Below, one piece after another: positions 17,807-26,899 of a stretch of DNA of 64,000 nucleotides (the first letter of the stretch is position 1; each line of letters opens with the position of its first letter). The notes under the pieces are model-generated. The model had not been told where the DNA came from. It ran no database searches and was given only the letters and a program-made list of their open reading frames with translations. A program made the position numbers and the translations under genes. Source of the DNA: Streptomyces filipinensis (GTDB lineage Bacteria > Actinomycetota > Actinomycetes > Streptomycetales > Streptomycetaceae); assembly GCF_014649495.1 (NCBI RefSeq), contig NZ_BMTD01000022.1, positions 62,001-126,000 on the forward strand, read 5' to 3'.

Positions 17807-18305
17807 GGTTCCGACTGTAGGAAGGGGGCGCGCGGCTCGCCCGTCGAACCGGAGCCGGGGGCGGACACCGCGGCGTCGTGCGGGTGCGCCCGCGGGGCGC
17901 TGCGGGGACCTCGGCGCCGACCGCGCGCCCCACGGCCTGGGCGCCCCACTCCCGAAGCCGCGCCACACGGCCTCGGCGCTCCGGTCCCGGACCGTGCGCC
18001 CGCTGCCCGCCGCGCGCGGCGGGCAGCGGGCAGCGGGCAGCGCCGAAGCGGTCATCGTCGCGTCGGTACCGGGCGCCCGCGCCGCGCAGGCCGACGTCCC
18101 CGTGGCGAGGCGGTGCGCGCCCGCGGCAAGGGTCCGCCCGGGCTCCCCGAGTCGTGCGACGAGGCCGGTCCCCCGCCCGTCGGGGCGTCCCACCGGTCAG
18201 CCGCGGAACCGGTCACGGCGGTGCCGGCCCGGTCGGGCCGTCTGCCGCCCGGTGCGAAGGGCCCCACGGCGCTGCGGGAACCGGGGATTCCGATAGCCTC
18301 ACGTC
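17807..18305. other. Divergent intergenic region between lysX and the stress-protein gene
   Basis: 499 bases with only low-complexity, Arg/Pro/Ala-rich open frames on both strands, so no gene is called. The notable content is a 34-bp perfect palindrome (17998-18031) running into a triplicated 7-mer. Promoters for both divergent genes should lie here but could not be assigned. Confidence 0.6.
17998..18042. repeat. 34-bp perfect palindrome plus triplicated GGGCAGC
   Basis: Bases 17998-18031 form an uninterrupted 17+17 palindrome centred between 18014 and 18015. Its right arm runs into three tandem copies of GGGCAGC (18021-18041). Such a sequence could form a cruciform or a very stable RNA hairpin. 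It sits about 190 bases upstream of lysX and 275 upstream of the stress-protein gene, so a terminator role for either is not obvious. Confidence 0.7.
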
Positions 18306-18782
18306 GTGACGGAACAGCACGAGCAGCACACGCCCGCGCACCGGTTCGAGCGAGGCACGGACGGGCCGAAGGTCATCGTGGTCGGGGTCGACGGCTCCGA
18401 CTCCTCACTGCGCGCCGCGGCGTACGCGGGCGGGCTCGCCCGGCGCCAGCACGCGCTGCTGGCCGTGGTGTACGTGCAGCCGGTGCTGGCGGCCGGAGCG
18501 GCGCTCGGGGCTCCGGTGGCGGAGACGACCGACGAGATCGCCGAGGACCTGATCCAGCAGATCCGGGAGGCGGCCGAGCGGGTCAAGGGGATATTCGAGG
18601 TGCGCTGGGAGTTCCACACCTTCCGCGGCGACCCCTACAGCGGGCTGGTGAAGGCGGCCGACGAACTGCGGGCGGACGCGGTGGTCGTGGGCGCCTCGGA
18701 GCAGGCCGGGCACCGGATCATCGGCTCCGTGGCGGTGCGGCTGGTGAAGGCGGGACGCTGGCCGGTGACGGTCGTCCCGTAG
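18306..18782 (+). CDS. Universal stress protein (UspA family), single domain
   Basis: 158 residues from a GTG. The Usp fold runs from about residue 22 to the end: IVVGVDGSDSSLRAA at the nucleotide-binding strand, and VVGASEQAGHRIIGSVAVRLV close to the ATP-binding G-2x-G-9x-G pattern. Many streptomycete Usp proteins are redox or dormancy linked. The role of this one is unknown. Its last 65 bases overlap the 3' end of the opposing MFS gene. Confidence 0.85.
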   Translation: MTEQHEQHTPAHRFERGTDGPKVIVVGVDGSDSSLRAAAYAGGLARRQHALLAVVYVQPVLAAGAALGAPVAETTDEIAEDLIQQIREAAERVKGIFEVRWEFHTFRGDPYSGLVKAADELRADAVVVGASEQAGHRIIGSVAVRLVKAGRWPVTVVP

Positions 18783-19962
18783 GGCGCCCCAGCAGCGGCG
18801 GGGTCGCCAGCAGCAGCACCCCGGCGACGGCGAGCGCGGTGCGCGGGCCGGCGAGGGTGGCCAGCAGGCCCCACAGGGCGGTCACCGCGGCCGTGGTGGC
18901 CTTGCTGGTGACCGACCACGCGGCGAGGGTACGGGCCACCCGGTCGGCCGGGGTCAGCTCCAGGCGCTCGGCGGCGTAGAGCGGGCTGAACACACCCGCG
19001 CTGGTGATCAGACCGGCCTCGACCACCATCACCACGAGCAGGCCGGGTACGCCGGGGCCGACGAAGGCCAGCCCGACGGACCAGCAGGCGCGCAGCACGC
19101 CCGACGCGAACAGCACCCGCCGACGGCCGTACCGGGTGGCCAGCGGGCGGGCCAGCCGGGAGCCGAGCAGCCCGCCGAGGCAGGGCACGGCGAAGGCGAG
19201 GCCGTACTGCCAGGGCGCGAAGCCGAGCGGGCCGAGCATGAGGACCGAGAGCACCGGCTGGCCGGCCATGATCAGGGCGTTGACGACGAGCACGTTGAGG
19301 AACAGGGGGCGCAGCTCGGGGCTGCTGAGGATGTGCCGCCAGCCTTCGAGCACGTCCCTGGCGCGGAACACGTCGGGACGGCGTTCGGGGCGGGCCTCGT
19401 CCGCGCCGATCGCGCGGATGCCGAGGGCGGACAGCAGATAGCTGACGGCGTCGGCGGCCACCGTCGTCAGCGGGCCGAGCAGGCCGGCCGCGGCACCGCC
19501 GAGCGGCGGCCCGAGCACGGTGGCCGTCCAGGTCGTGGACTCGAACCGGCTGGTGGCGGTGAGCAGCCCCGCCGGGGGCACGAGCGCCTTGAGATGGGCG
19601 CCGGAGGCGGCGGTGAAGGTGATGTCGGCCGCCGCGACCACCACGGAGACGGCCAGCAGCTGGCCGAAGCCGAGCACCCCGAGCCCGTAGGCGGCCGGCA
19701 GCGTCAGCAGCGCGGCGCAGCGCACCAGGTCGGCCGCGATCATCACCGGCCGCTTGCGGCGGAACTCCACCCAGGGCCCGAGCGGTACGGCGGCGACCGC
19801 GCCGACGGCCGTGCCGGTGGCGTCGAGCACCGCCACCTGGGCGGATCCGGCGTGCAGCACGAGGACGGCGATCATCGCGAAGGCGTCGAAGGCGAGCCAG
19901 GTGCCCAAGGTGCTGACGGAGTACGCGGCCCACAGCCATCCGAACTGCCGCCCGAGCTTCAT
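18718..19962 (-). CDS. MFS transporter (enterobactin-exporter / macrolide-efflux-like, 12 helices)
   Basis: 414 residues with about 12 membrane helices. The pattern FGWLWAAYSVSTLGTWLAF at the N-terminus is typical of EntS/MefA-type efflux proteins. The ATG at 19962 follows a GGGGAGG ribosome site at six bases. The gene is divergent from a LysR regulator with a perfect inverted repeat between them, the usual layout for LysR-controlled efflux. The C-terminal tail is Pro/Ser-rich, and the 3' end overlaps the convergent stress-protein gene by 65 bases. Substrate unknown. Confidence 0.83.
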   Translation of the reverse strand: MKLGRQFGWLWAAYSVSTLGTWLAFDAFAMIAVLVLHAGSAQVAVLDATGTAVGAVAAVPLGPWVEFRRKRPVMIAADLVRCAALLTLPAAYGLGVLGFGQLLAVSVVVAAADITFTAASGAHLKALVPPAGLLTATSRFESTTWTATVLGPPLGGAAAGLLGPLTTVAADAVSYLLSALGIRAIGADEARPERRPDVFRARDVLEGWRHILSSPELRPLFLNVLVVNALIMAGQPVLSVLMLGPLGFAPWQYGLAFAVPCLGGLLGSRLARPLATRYGRRRVLFASGVLRACWSVGLAFVGPGVPGLLVVMVVEAGLITSAGVFSPLYAAERLELTPADRVARTLAAWSVTSKATTAAVTALWGLLATLAGPRTALAVAGVLLLATPPLLGRPTGRPSPASVPPSPAAPPRSR

Positions 19963-20051
19963 GCACAGCCTCCCCGTCCCGCCCTCCGCCGACCCGGGAC
20001 ATGAAATCCAGCGGGCCGGGGCCGGAGCAAACAACCGGGAGGACAGGAGCC

Positions 20052-20066
20052 ACAACCAACGGTTGT
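20052..20066. promoter_or_regulatory. Candidate operator between MFS and LysR genes
   Basis: A perfect 6-bp inverted repeat (ACAACC, spacer AAC, GGTTGT) lies 18 bases before the LysR start and 89 bases from the MFS start. It is a likely binding site for the adjacent LysR protein, although it does not show the strict T-N11-A form. Confidence 0.45.
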
Positions 20067-20084
20067 ACAGGTAGGGTGGCTGAC

Positions 20085-21032
20085 GTGGACCTCAAGGCCG
20101 TGCGCACCTTCGTGTCCGTGGTGGACACCGGGCAGTTCCAGGAGGCCTCGGCCGCCCTCGGCATCACCCAGCAGGCCGTCTCCAAGCGGATCGCCGCCCT
20201 GGAGAAGGGCCTCGGAGTGCGGTTGTTCACCCGGACCGCGCGCGGGGCGGAGCCGACCATCGACGGGCAGGCGTTCCTGCCGCACGCCCGGGAGCTGCTG
20301 CTGGCCGAGGAGCGGGCGCTGGCGTCGGTGCGGCCGGGGCGGCGGGCGCTGCGCATCGACGTGCTCGGGGCCAAGCTGGCCCCGGCGGCCCTGCTGCGCG
20401 ACTTCCACGAGGCACAGCCCGGCACGGCCCTCGACGTCGTCACGCTCTTCGACGCCGGTTCGGCCGTGGCCGCGGTACGCGCGGGCACGATCGACGCGAC
20501 GTTCCGCGCGGTCACCACACGGCTGCCCGAGGGGCTGCGGGCCGTGCGGGTGCTGGACGAGCCGGTGCAGCTGCTCACCGGACCGCGGCACCCGCTGGCC
20601 GGGGCCCGTTCGGTGACGCCCGCGCAGCTGGCCGGGCACCGGATCTGGATGCCGGGCCTGGTGGAGGGCACCGAGTGGCACGCCTACTACACGGCCCTCG
20701 CCGCGGAGTTCGGACTGACCATCGACTCGGTCGGCCCCGACTTCGGCGGCGAGACGCTGCTCGACACGGTCGCGGGCTCCGCCTCGCTCGCCACGTTCGT
20801 CGCCGAGCGGATCCGGCTGCAGTGGCCCGCCGGGCACGATCTGCGGCGCATCCCGCTCGTCGACCCGACACCGGTGTACCCGCACTCCCTGGTCTGGAGC
20901 GCGGCCAACACCCACCCCGGGCTGGCCGCGCTGCGCACCCATCTCGCCGCCCGGCGGCCGGACCGGCCCACATCGCGTACCTGGACACCGGCCTGGGCCG
21001 TGCGTGGCGTCTTCCCTGCGGGGCGCCCCTGA
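20085..21032 (+). CDS. LysR-family transcriptional regulator
   Basis: 315 residues. The N-terminal helix-turn-helix (about 1-60) reads FQEASAALGITQQAVSKRI, followed by the effector-binding domain. The GTG at 20085 gives the usual MDLKAVRTFV start; a second GTG nine bases earlier is possible. It is divergent from an MFS efflux gene and probably controls it. The amino acid permease gene begins 50 bases downstream on the same strand and could be partly co-transcribed. Confidence 0.87.
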   Translation: MDLKAVRTFVSVVDTGQFQEASAALGITQQAVSKRIAALEKGLGVRLFTRTARGAEPTIDGQAFLPHARELLLAEERALASVRPGRRALRIDVLGAKLAPAALLRDFHEAQPGTALDVVTLFDAGSAVAAVRAGTIDATFRAVTTRLPEGLRAVRVLDEPVQLLTGPRHPLAGARSVTPAQLAGHRIWMPGLVEGTEWHAYYTALAAEFGLTIDSVGPDFGGETLLDTVAGSASLATFVAERIRLQWPAGHDLRRIPLVDPTPVYPHSLVWSAANTHPGLAALRTHLAARRPDRPTSRTWTPAWAVRGVFPAGRP

Positions 21033-21082
21033 GACATCATGATCGGCCGTCAGCCGTTGCCGTCGGCGAAGAGGTGAGGCAC

Positions 21083-22504
21083 ATGGCCAGGCTCCGCGCG
21101 GGTGAGGGTATTCTCCGGCGCAAACCCATCGAACACATCGAAGAGACCGAAGTCGGTGAGGGCCCCCGGCTGGACCGTTCGCTCGGACTGTGGCAGCTCA
21201 CCGCCATCGGGGTGGGCGGCATCATCGGCGCCGGCATCTTCACGCTGGCCGGCACGGTGGCCCACGGCACGGCAGGGCCCGCGGTGCTGGTGTCGTTCCT
21301 GATCGCCGGTGTGGCGAGCGCCTGTGCGGCGCTGTCGTACGCCGAGTTCGCGGGGCTGATCCCCAAGGCGGGTTCGGCGTACACCTACGGCTACGCGGTG
21401 CTCGGCGAGTTCGCGGGCTGGTTCATCGGCTGGGACCTGCTGCTGGAGTACACCGCGATCGTGGCGGTGGTCGCGATCGGCATCTCGGGCTACTTCGGCT
21501 TCCTGGTCGAGGCGATGGGCGCGAAGCTGCCGCACTGGATGCTGGGCGCGCCCGGCACCGGGTCCGGGCACCGGATCGACCTGTTCGCGGTCGTGCTGTG
21601 CCTGCTGATCGCCTGGCTGCTGAACCTGGGCATCCGCAGCGCGGCCCGCTTCGAGACGTTCGTGGTCGCACTGAAGGTGCTCGTGGTGCTGCTGGTGATC
21701 GGGGTGGGCGTGTTCCACATCAACTCGGCGAACTACCACCCGTTCTTCCCGTTCGGCATCAGCGGGGCGTTCACCGGTGCGGCGACCGTGTTCTTCGCGG
21801 TGTTCGGCTACGACGCGATGTCGACGGCCGCCGAGGAGTCCAAGGACGCGCAGCGGCACATGCCGAAGGCGATCCTGTACTCGCTGGCGATCTCGATGGT
21901 GCTGTACGTGGCGGCCTGTCTGGTGCTGACCGGCATGCAGAACTACCGGCACATCGACCCGGAGAGCGGCTTCTCCTCGGCGTTCAAGGCGGTGGGCCTG
22001 AGCGGGCTCGCGGACGTGATCGCGGTGGGCGCGATCATCGGCATCCTCACCGTGATGTTCACGTTCATGCTGGGCGTGACCCGGGTGTGGTTCGCGATGT
22101 CACGGGACGGGCTGCTGCCCCGGTGGTTCGCCAAGACGCACCCGACGCGGCACGTGCCCACCCGGGTGACCTGGATCGTCGGCGTGGCGTCGGCCGTCAT
22201 CGCCGGGTTCATCCCGATCGCCGAGGCGGCCGAGCTGACCAACATCGGCATCCTGCTGGCGTTCGTGGTGGTGTGCACGGCGGTGATCGTGCTGCGCTAC
22301 CGGCAGCCGGAGCTGCCGCGCACCTTCCGTACGCCGGGGATGCCGGTGGTGCCCGCGCTGGGTGTGGTGTTCTCGATCTGGCTGATCACGTTCCTGCAGT
22401 GGCAGACCTGGGTGCGGTTCGCGGTGTGGTTCGTGATCGGCTGCGTGATCTACTTCGGCTACTCCTACCGGCGTTCGGCGCTGGCGCGGCAGTCCGCCGA
22501 CTGA
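21083..22504 (+). CDS. APC-family amino acid permease (cationic amino acid transporter-like)
   Basis: 473 residues with 12 membrane helices, preceded by a GAGGTGAGG ribosome site. The family motif GVGGIIGAGIFTLAG at helix 1 and the FFAVFGYDAMSTAAEESKD region fit the CAT/YfnA-like group of amino acid-polyamine-organocation permeases. It should import amino acids in symport with protons; the exact substrate cannot be read from sequence. The C-terminus is short and polar. Confidence 0.88.
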   Translation: MARLRAGEGILRRKPIEHIEETEVGEGPRLDRSLGLWQLTAIGVGGIIGAGIFTLAGTVAHGTAGPAVLVSFLIAGVASACAALSYAEFAGLIPKAGSAYTYGYAVLGEFAGWFIGWDLLLEYTAIVAVVAIGISGYFGFLVEAMGAKLPHWMLGAPGTGSGHRIDLFAVVLCLLIAWLLNLGIRSAARFETFVVALKVLVVLLVIGVGVFHINSANYHPFFPFGISGAFTGAATVFFAVFGYDAMSTAAEESKDAQRHMPKAILYSLAISMVLYVAACLVLTGMQNYRHIDPESGFSSAFKAVGLSGLADVIAVGAIIGILTVMFTFMLGVTRVWFAMSRDGLLPRWFAKTHPTRHVPTRVTWIVGVASAVIAGFIPIAEAAELTNIGILLAFVVVCTAVIVLRYRQPELPRTFRTPGMPVVPALGVVFSIWLITFLQWQTWVRFAVWFVIGCVIYFGYSYRRSALARQSAD

Positions 22505-22515
22505 GCGGCGGCCGG

Positions 22516-23655
22516 TCACTCCCCCATGACCAGGCCGTCCTTGGCGGCGCCGCGGCTGAGCACCACGGTGCGGATGCGGTCGCGCACCGCGGCCGGCTCG
22601 GTGCCGTCGGCGACGGCCCGGTTGAGGTCGAGCACCCGGCCGGTGACGAGGTCGTACAGCTGCGGGATGAACTCGGCCTTGGTGACCTGCCAGCGGGCGC
22701 CCTCGCGCGCGGGCGGGGCGAAGGTGAAACGGCCGATCGTGGACTCGTTGCCGCGCGGGTCCCGCACGCCCCTGCCGTTGAGCATCTCGCCGGCGATCTG
22801 GTGGCCCATGCCGTAGATCACCCAGGTGCCGTTGACCTTCTCGTACGCCTGCGGCACGTGGGCGTGGGTGCCGAGGATCAGGTCGATGTCCGGACGGCCG
22901 CCGGTGGCGGAGGCGGTGAGCCGGCGGGCGAGGGCGAGCTGCAGCCGGTCCGGCGCCTCCTGCCACTCGGTGCCCCAGTGCACGGAGAGCACGACCACGT
23001 CGGCGCCGGCCTGCCGGGCGGCGCGCGCGTCGGCGATCATCCGCCGCTCGTCGATGAGGTTCACGGCCCAGGACCGGCCCGCGGGCAGCGGGATTCCGTT
23101 GGTCCCGAAGGTGTAGGCCAGGTGCGCGACCTTGGCGGGGCCGGCCTTGAAGAGGGTGACCGAGCGGGCCTCGGCCTCGCTGCGGGCGGTGCCGGCGTGC
23201 CTGAGGCCGGCCTCGTCCATGGCGTCCAGGGTGCGGCGGATGCCCTCGGCGCCGTCGTCCAGGGAGTGGTTGGAGGCGGTGGAGCAGCCGTCGTATCCGG
23301 TCGCGGTGAGGCCCTGGGCGATCTGCGGCGGGGTCCTGAAGGCGGGGTAGCCGGAGTACTCGCCCTCGGCGCCGTAGACGGTCTCCATGTGACACAGCGC
23401 CAGGTCCGCGCGGGAGACGACCGGTTCGACGCCGGAGAGCATGGGCCGGAAGTCGAAGCCCTCGTCGCCGGAGTCGTGGGCCGCCCGGTCGATGACCGAC
23501 GTGTGCGGCAGGACGTCCCCGGAGGCGACGAGGGTGAAGCCGGCGGCGGCTCCGGAGGCGCCGGCGGCCTCCTGGCGTTCCTGGTTCTGGCAGGCGGCCG
23601 CGACCGCCAGCACAGCGGTGATCGCCAGGGCCATCTGTTGTCTGCGTCCGAACAT
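22516..23655 (-). CDS. CapA-family lipoprotein (poly-gamma-glutamate synthesis-like)
   Basis: 379 residues. A short lipoprotein-like signal (AVLAVAAACQNQ) suggests membrane anchoring. The CapA metallophosphatase-like domain (about 40-300) carries GDVLPH, CHMETVYG, TASNHSLDDGAEGI, LSVHWGTEW and ILGTHAHVPQ. In bacilli CapA helps export or attach poly-gamma-glutamate; in streptomycetes the proteins are usually orphan and of unknown role. No capB or capC partner is nearby. It faces away from the ECF sigma gene. Confidence 0.82.
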   Translation of the reverse strand: MFGRRQQMALAITAVLAVAAACQNQERQEAAGASGAAAGFTLVASGDVLPHTSVIDRAAHDSGDEGFDFRPMLSGVEPVVSRADLALCHMETVYGAEGEYSGYPAFRTPPQIAQGLTATGYDGCSTASNHSLDDGAEGIRRTLDAMDEAGLRHAGTARSEAEARSVTLFKAGPAKVAHLAYTFGTNGIPLPAGRSWAVNLIDERRMIADARAARQAGADVVVLSVHWGTEWQEAPDRLQLALARRLTASATGGRPDIDLILGTHAHVPQAYEKVNGTWVIYGMGHQIAGEMLNGRGVRDPRGNESTIGRFTFAPPAREGARWQVTKAEFIPQLYDLVTGRVLDLNRAVADGTEPAAVRDRIRTVVLSRGAAKDGLVMGE

Positions 23656-23871
23656 CAGCTCATCCCAGGTATGTCGTATTTACCGACAATGACATTCCGG
23701 GCATATGGGTACGAATCTAACCCGCCGGATAAACGGCCCGAGCACCGTCATTAGCCCGTTCGGTGCTGTGCCGGGCCGCTCGTCCGACCGTTCGCCGACG
23801 CGATCGACCGCCCGCCGCAGAGCCGTGCGCACACCCTGTCCCCGGGCCGCGCCCCGCGCTGCCATACGGCC

Positions 23872-24441
23872 ATGACGGCCGGAACCACACTCACCCACGG
23901 GGCAGCCACCCCGGCCCGCCGGGCGACGACCGCCGAGCACGAACTGGCGGCGCTCCAGCGCGAGCACGGCGGACCGCTGTTCACCCTGCTGCTCAGGCTC
24001 TGCGACGGCGACCGGCAGCGCGCCGAGGACCTCGTCCAGGAGACCCTGCTGCGCGCCTGGCAGCATCCGGAGGCGCTGCACGCCACGGACTTCGCATCCG
24101 TGCGGCCGTGGCTGCTGACGGTCGCCCGGCGGCTCGCGATCGACGCCCGGCGGGCCCGGCAGGCCCGGCCCGCGGAGACCGGCGACGAGGTCCCCGAGAA
24201 CGCGCGGGTGACCGCCGACCACGCCGAGCGGGCCGCCGCGACGCTCGATGTGCGCCGGGCTGTGAAGACACTCACGCCGGAGCACCGTGACGTTCTGGTA
24301 CTCGTGTATTTCCTCGGTGCCAGTGTGGCGGAGGCGGCGCAGACCCTGGGCGTGCCACCCGGTACCGTGAAATCACGCGCGCACTACGCGCTCCGAGCGC
24401 TGCGCCGGGTCCTTCCGGATTATGCAGCCGACCTGCACTGA
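23872..24441 (+). CDS. ECF-type RNA polymerase sigma factor
   Basis: 189 residues. Region 2 (about 30-95) has RAEDLVQETLLRAWQ, and region 4 (about 125-182) has VLVYFLGASVAEAAQTLGVPPGTVKSR, the -35-binding helix-turn-helix. The short length and lack of region 3 define an ECF sigma factor. A zinc anti-sigma gene lies 840 bases downstream, separated by one unknown gene. From memory a similar sigma/anti-sigma pair exists near SCO0941 in S. coelicolor. The promoter it recognises could not be deduced. Confidence 0.9.
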   Translation: MTAGTTLTHGAATPARRATTAEHELAALQREHGGPLFTLLLRLCDGDRQRAEDLVQETLLRAWQHPEALHATDFASVRPWLLTVARRLAIDARRARQARPAETGDEVPENARVTADHAERAAATLDVRRAVKTLTPEHRDVLVLVYFLGASVAEAAQTLGVPPGTVKSRAHYALRALRRVLPDYAADLH

Positions 24442-24591
24442 AACCGGCAGCAGGGCAAAGCTCTCGTAAAGCGCCTTGCTGTGGCCCCCGTTCGGGCAAT
24501 GGGCTGTCCTCAACCGCGTTCCGCGCGGGGCGGGGCTACGGCCCGACGGGGCCCGGGCGACGCGCACGCACCGGAGGAAGGGCAGGAAGGG

Positions 24592-25107
24592 ATGCTGCAC
24601 AGAGGGCACGAGAGCACGGACGGCACCGACGGCGGTGAACTGGCCGTCCCCATGGCCTGGTTGTACGCCGAGTACATCGCCGACGAGCTGCTGCGCACCG
24701 GCGATCTGATGCCGCCGACGTCCTTCGAGTTCCGGGCCGGCCGGGACGCGCTGGCGCTGACCGTCTTCCTGTCCGACACCGACGGGGAGCTGTCCGGCAT
24801 CCGGGTGATCTCCCAGCTGGAGAACTGGCTCTCGCTGACCGCCTACGACCAGCCGTGGCGGGACTGGGTGCGCGAGCGCATGGCCGAGCTGACCGACCGG
24901 GCCGTCGGGGCCGGCACCCGGTCGCCGGACCTCGCCCTCGCGGCGGACGCCTGGCGCTGGCTGGAGGAGACCGAGCTGCTCGCACCCGACCTGGACGCGG
25001 TGCCGGGCGGCGGGGCGCTGGTCGGCGAGGACGACGGGCCGAAGGTGTGGACACCGGCCTGGCGGCTCGGGCTGCCCCTCGGGCACCTCGCGATCCATCT
25101 GTTCTGA
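24592..25107 (+). CDS. Conserved-looking protein of unknown function between sigma and anti-sigma genes
   Basis: 171 residues from an ATG preceded by a strong GGAAGGGCAGGAAGG purine run. It is acidic, rich in Trp, Leu and Asp, and lacks a signal peptide or membrane helix, so it is probably cytoplasmic. Phrases such as AWLYAEYIADELL and VFLSDTDGELSGIRVISQLENW suggest a small alpha/beta protein, but no named family was recognised. Gaps of 150 and 175 bases separate it from the sigma and anti-sigma genes, so it may have its own promoter. Confidence 0.7.
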   Translation: MLHRGHESTDGTDGGELAVPMAWLYAEYIADELLRTGDLMPPTSFEFRAGRDALALTVFLSDTDGELSGIRVISQLENWLSLTAYDQPWRDWVRERMAELTDRAVGAGTRSPDLALAADAWRWLEETELLAPDLDAVPGGGALVGEDDGPKVWTPAWRLGLPLGHLAIHLF

Positions 25108-25282
25108 CCACCCCTTCCGAAGCCGTTTCGAAGTTTTCCGCGATCCGACCAATCCGCGGGCCGCCCGGCTCCGAATCTCCTGTCCGTGATTCTGTGGGTG
25201 GCTTGAGTGATTCGGCTGTCGGCTGCGTACGGATGGGTGCACGGAGTAACCCCACCCGCACCCATCGGCACGAGGATTCGGC

Positions 25283-25936
25283 ATGAGGTCCCTGGAAAGG
25301 CATCGCGACGTCGGCGCGTACGCGCTCGGCGTGCTGGACGAGGCGGAGGCCTTCCGCTTCGAGGACCACCTCATGGAGTGCTCACAGTGCGCGGCACAGG
25401 TGACCGAATTCGGCCCCGCCACACGGCAGTTGATGCTGTACCGGCGGGCCACGCCGCGCTTTGTGCACCCCATGGCACAGCCCGGTCCCCGGCTGCTGGA
25501 CCGGTTGCTCGGCGAGATCGCGCGCCGGCAGCGGGCGCGCCGCCGGCGCTTTCTGTACGGCCTGGCGGCCTCCGTGGTGCTGGCGGTCGCCGGTCCCGGG
25601 GTCGTGGCCTTCGCCGGCCACGCGGAGCCGGCCGCCCACGTCACCGCGGCCACCGATCCGAGAACCGGGGTGTGGGCCGAGGTCACGGCCGACGACGGCG
25701 ACACGGGCAGCCGGCTGCTGCTGCGGGTGAAGGACGGTACCGGGCCCCACGCCTGCCGGCTCGTCGTCGTGGGCCGCGACGGCACCGAGCAGGTCGCCGG
25801 CACCTGGATGGAGCCGGGCCACGACATCGGCACCTTCACCGCGCTGGGGTCCTCCACGATGCACCCCGACCAGATCGCCCGCTACGACGTGCGCACCGAG
25901 GACGGACAGCGCCTGGTGTCGGTCGAGGCGCCCTAG
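25283..25936 (+). CDS. Zinc-binding anti-sigma factor (ZAS type)
   Basis: 217 residues. The N-terminal domain has the zinc anti-sigma signature His29-x3-Cys33-x2-Cys36 (HLMECSQC). A single membrane helix (about 91-110) follows a basic stretch RARRRR, and the remaining 100 residues would lie outside the cell. It should hold the ECF sigma factor at 23872-24441 inactive at the membrane until an envelope or redox signal arrives. The external domain resembles those of RskA/anti-SigK-type proteins. Confidence 0.87.
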   Translation: MRSLERHRDVGAYALGVLDEAEAFRFEDHLMECSQCAAQVTEFGPATRQLMLYRRATPRFVHPMAQPGPRLLDRLLGEIARRQRARRRRFLYGLAASVVLAVAGPGVVAFAGHAEPAAHVTAATDPRTGVWAEVTADDGDTGSRLLLRVKDGTGPHACRLVVVGRDGTEQVAGTWMEPGHDIGTFTALGSSTMHPDQIARYDVRTEDGQRLVSVEAP

Positions 25937-25990
25937 GGGTGTCGTCGGGATCATCCCGGCGCCGCGGGGTCGGGCACGCACCGGCGGGGC

Positions 25991-26854
25991 TCACTTCAGC
26001 AGCCGGGACAGCCTGCGGTCCGCCAGGGGCTTGCCGCCCGTCTGGCAGGTGGGGCAGTACTGCAGCGAGGAGTCGCTGAAGGAGACCTCGCGGATGGTGT
26101 CGCCGCACACCGGGCACGCCTCGCCCGTGCGGCCGTGGACGCGCAGTCCGCCCTTCTTCTCGGCCTTCAGCCGTCCGGCGGCCACGCCCCGCGAGCGGTC
26201 GACCGCCTCGGTGAGCGTGCCGCGCAGCGCCTCGTACAGCCGGCGGGTCTCCTCGGGGGTCAGGGAGGCGGCGAGCTTGAACGGGGACATCCTCGCGGCG
26301 TGCAGGATCTCGTCACTGTAGGCGTTGCCCACGCCCGCGATCAGGGACTGGTCGCGCAGGGCGCCCTTCAGCTGCCGCCTCTCGTCCGACAGCAGGGCGG
26401 CGAAGCGGTCCTCGGTGAAGTCGGCGGAGAGCGGGTCCGGGCCGAGGCGGGCGATGCCCTCGACCTGCCGCGGATCGCGGACGACGTACACCGCGAGGCG
26501 CTTTTGGGTGCCGGCCTCGGTGAGGTCGAAGCCCTCGCCGGTCTCCAGCGCCACGCGCAGCGCGAGCGGTCCCTTGCCCGGCTTGGGCGGGCCGTCGGGC
26601 AGCCGGTCCTTCCACTGCAGCCAGCCGGCCCGGGCCAGATGGGTCACCAGGTGCAGCCCGCTGTCCGCCGCCAGGTCCAGGAACTTGCCGTGCCGGCGCA
26701 CGGCCGTCACCTCACCGCCCTCGAAGGCGGTGACCGGAGGGTCGTACGTCTTCAGGACGCTGACCGCGACCGGCAGCACGCGCACCACCCGGCGGCCGAC
26801 CAGGTGCTCGGTGAGGAAGTCCTTGAGCGCTTCTACCTCGGGCAGTTCCGGCAT
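25991..26854 (-). CDS. Fpg/Nei-family DNA glycosylase
   Basis: 287 residues. The mature N-terminus PELPEVEAL supplies the catalytic proline and glutamate; HGKF gives the conserved lysine; VGNAYSDEI belongs to the helix-two-turn-helix; and the C-terminal zinc finger is CPVC with a matching CPTC near the end. The enzyme removes oxidised bases and cuts abasic sites by beta,delta-elimination. Streptomyces carry several paralogues, and sequence alone does not fix this one as Fpg or Nei. It lies 45 bases after the SpoIIE-type phosphatase gene and may share its transcript. Confidence 0.9.
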   Translation of the reverse strand: MPELPEVEALKDFLTEHLVGRRVVRVLPVAVSVLKTYDPPVTAFEGGEVTAVRRHGKFLDLAADSGLHLVTHLARAGWLQWKDRLPDGPPKPGKGPLALRVALETGEGFDLTEAGTQKRLAVYVVRDPRQVEGIARLGPDPLSADFTEDRFAALLSDERRQLKGALRDQSLIAGVGNAYSDEILHAARMSPFKLAASLTPEETRRLYEALRGTLTEAVDRSRGVAAGRLKAEKKGGLRVHGRTGEACPVCGDTIREVSFSDSSLQYCPTCQTGGKPLADRRLSRLLK

Positions 26855-26899
26855 ACGTCCAGAGTGCCATCCGGCTCCGACCGTGCCAGGCGGGCCGCG

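Noticed and set aside
17878..18309. 143-codon plus-strand frame in the lysX/stress-protein gap
   Set aside because: Arg/Pro/Ala-rich composition, no ribosome site, and it overlaps the stress-protein start in another frame.
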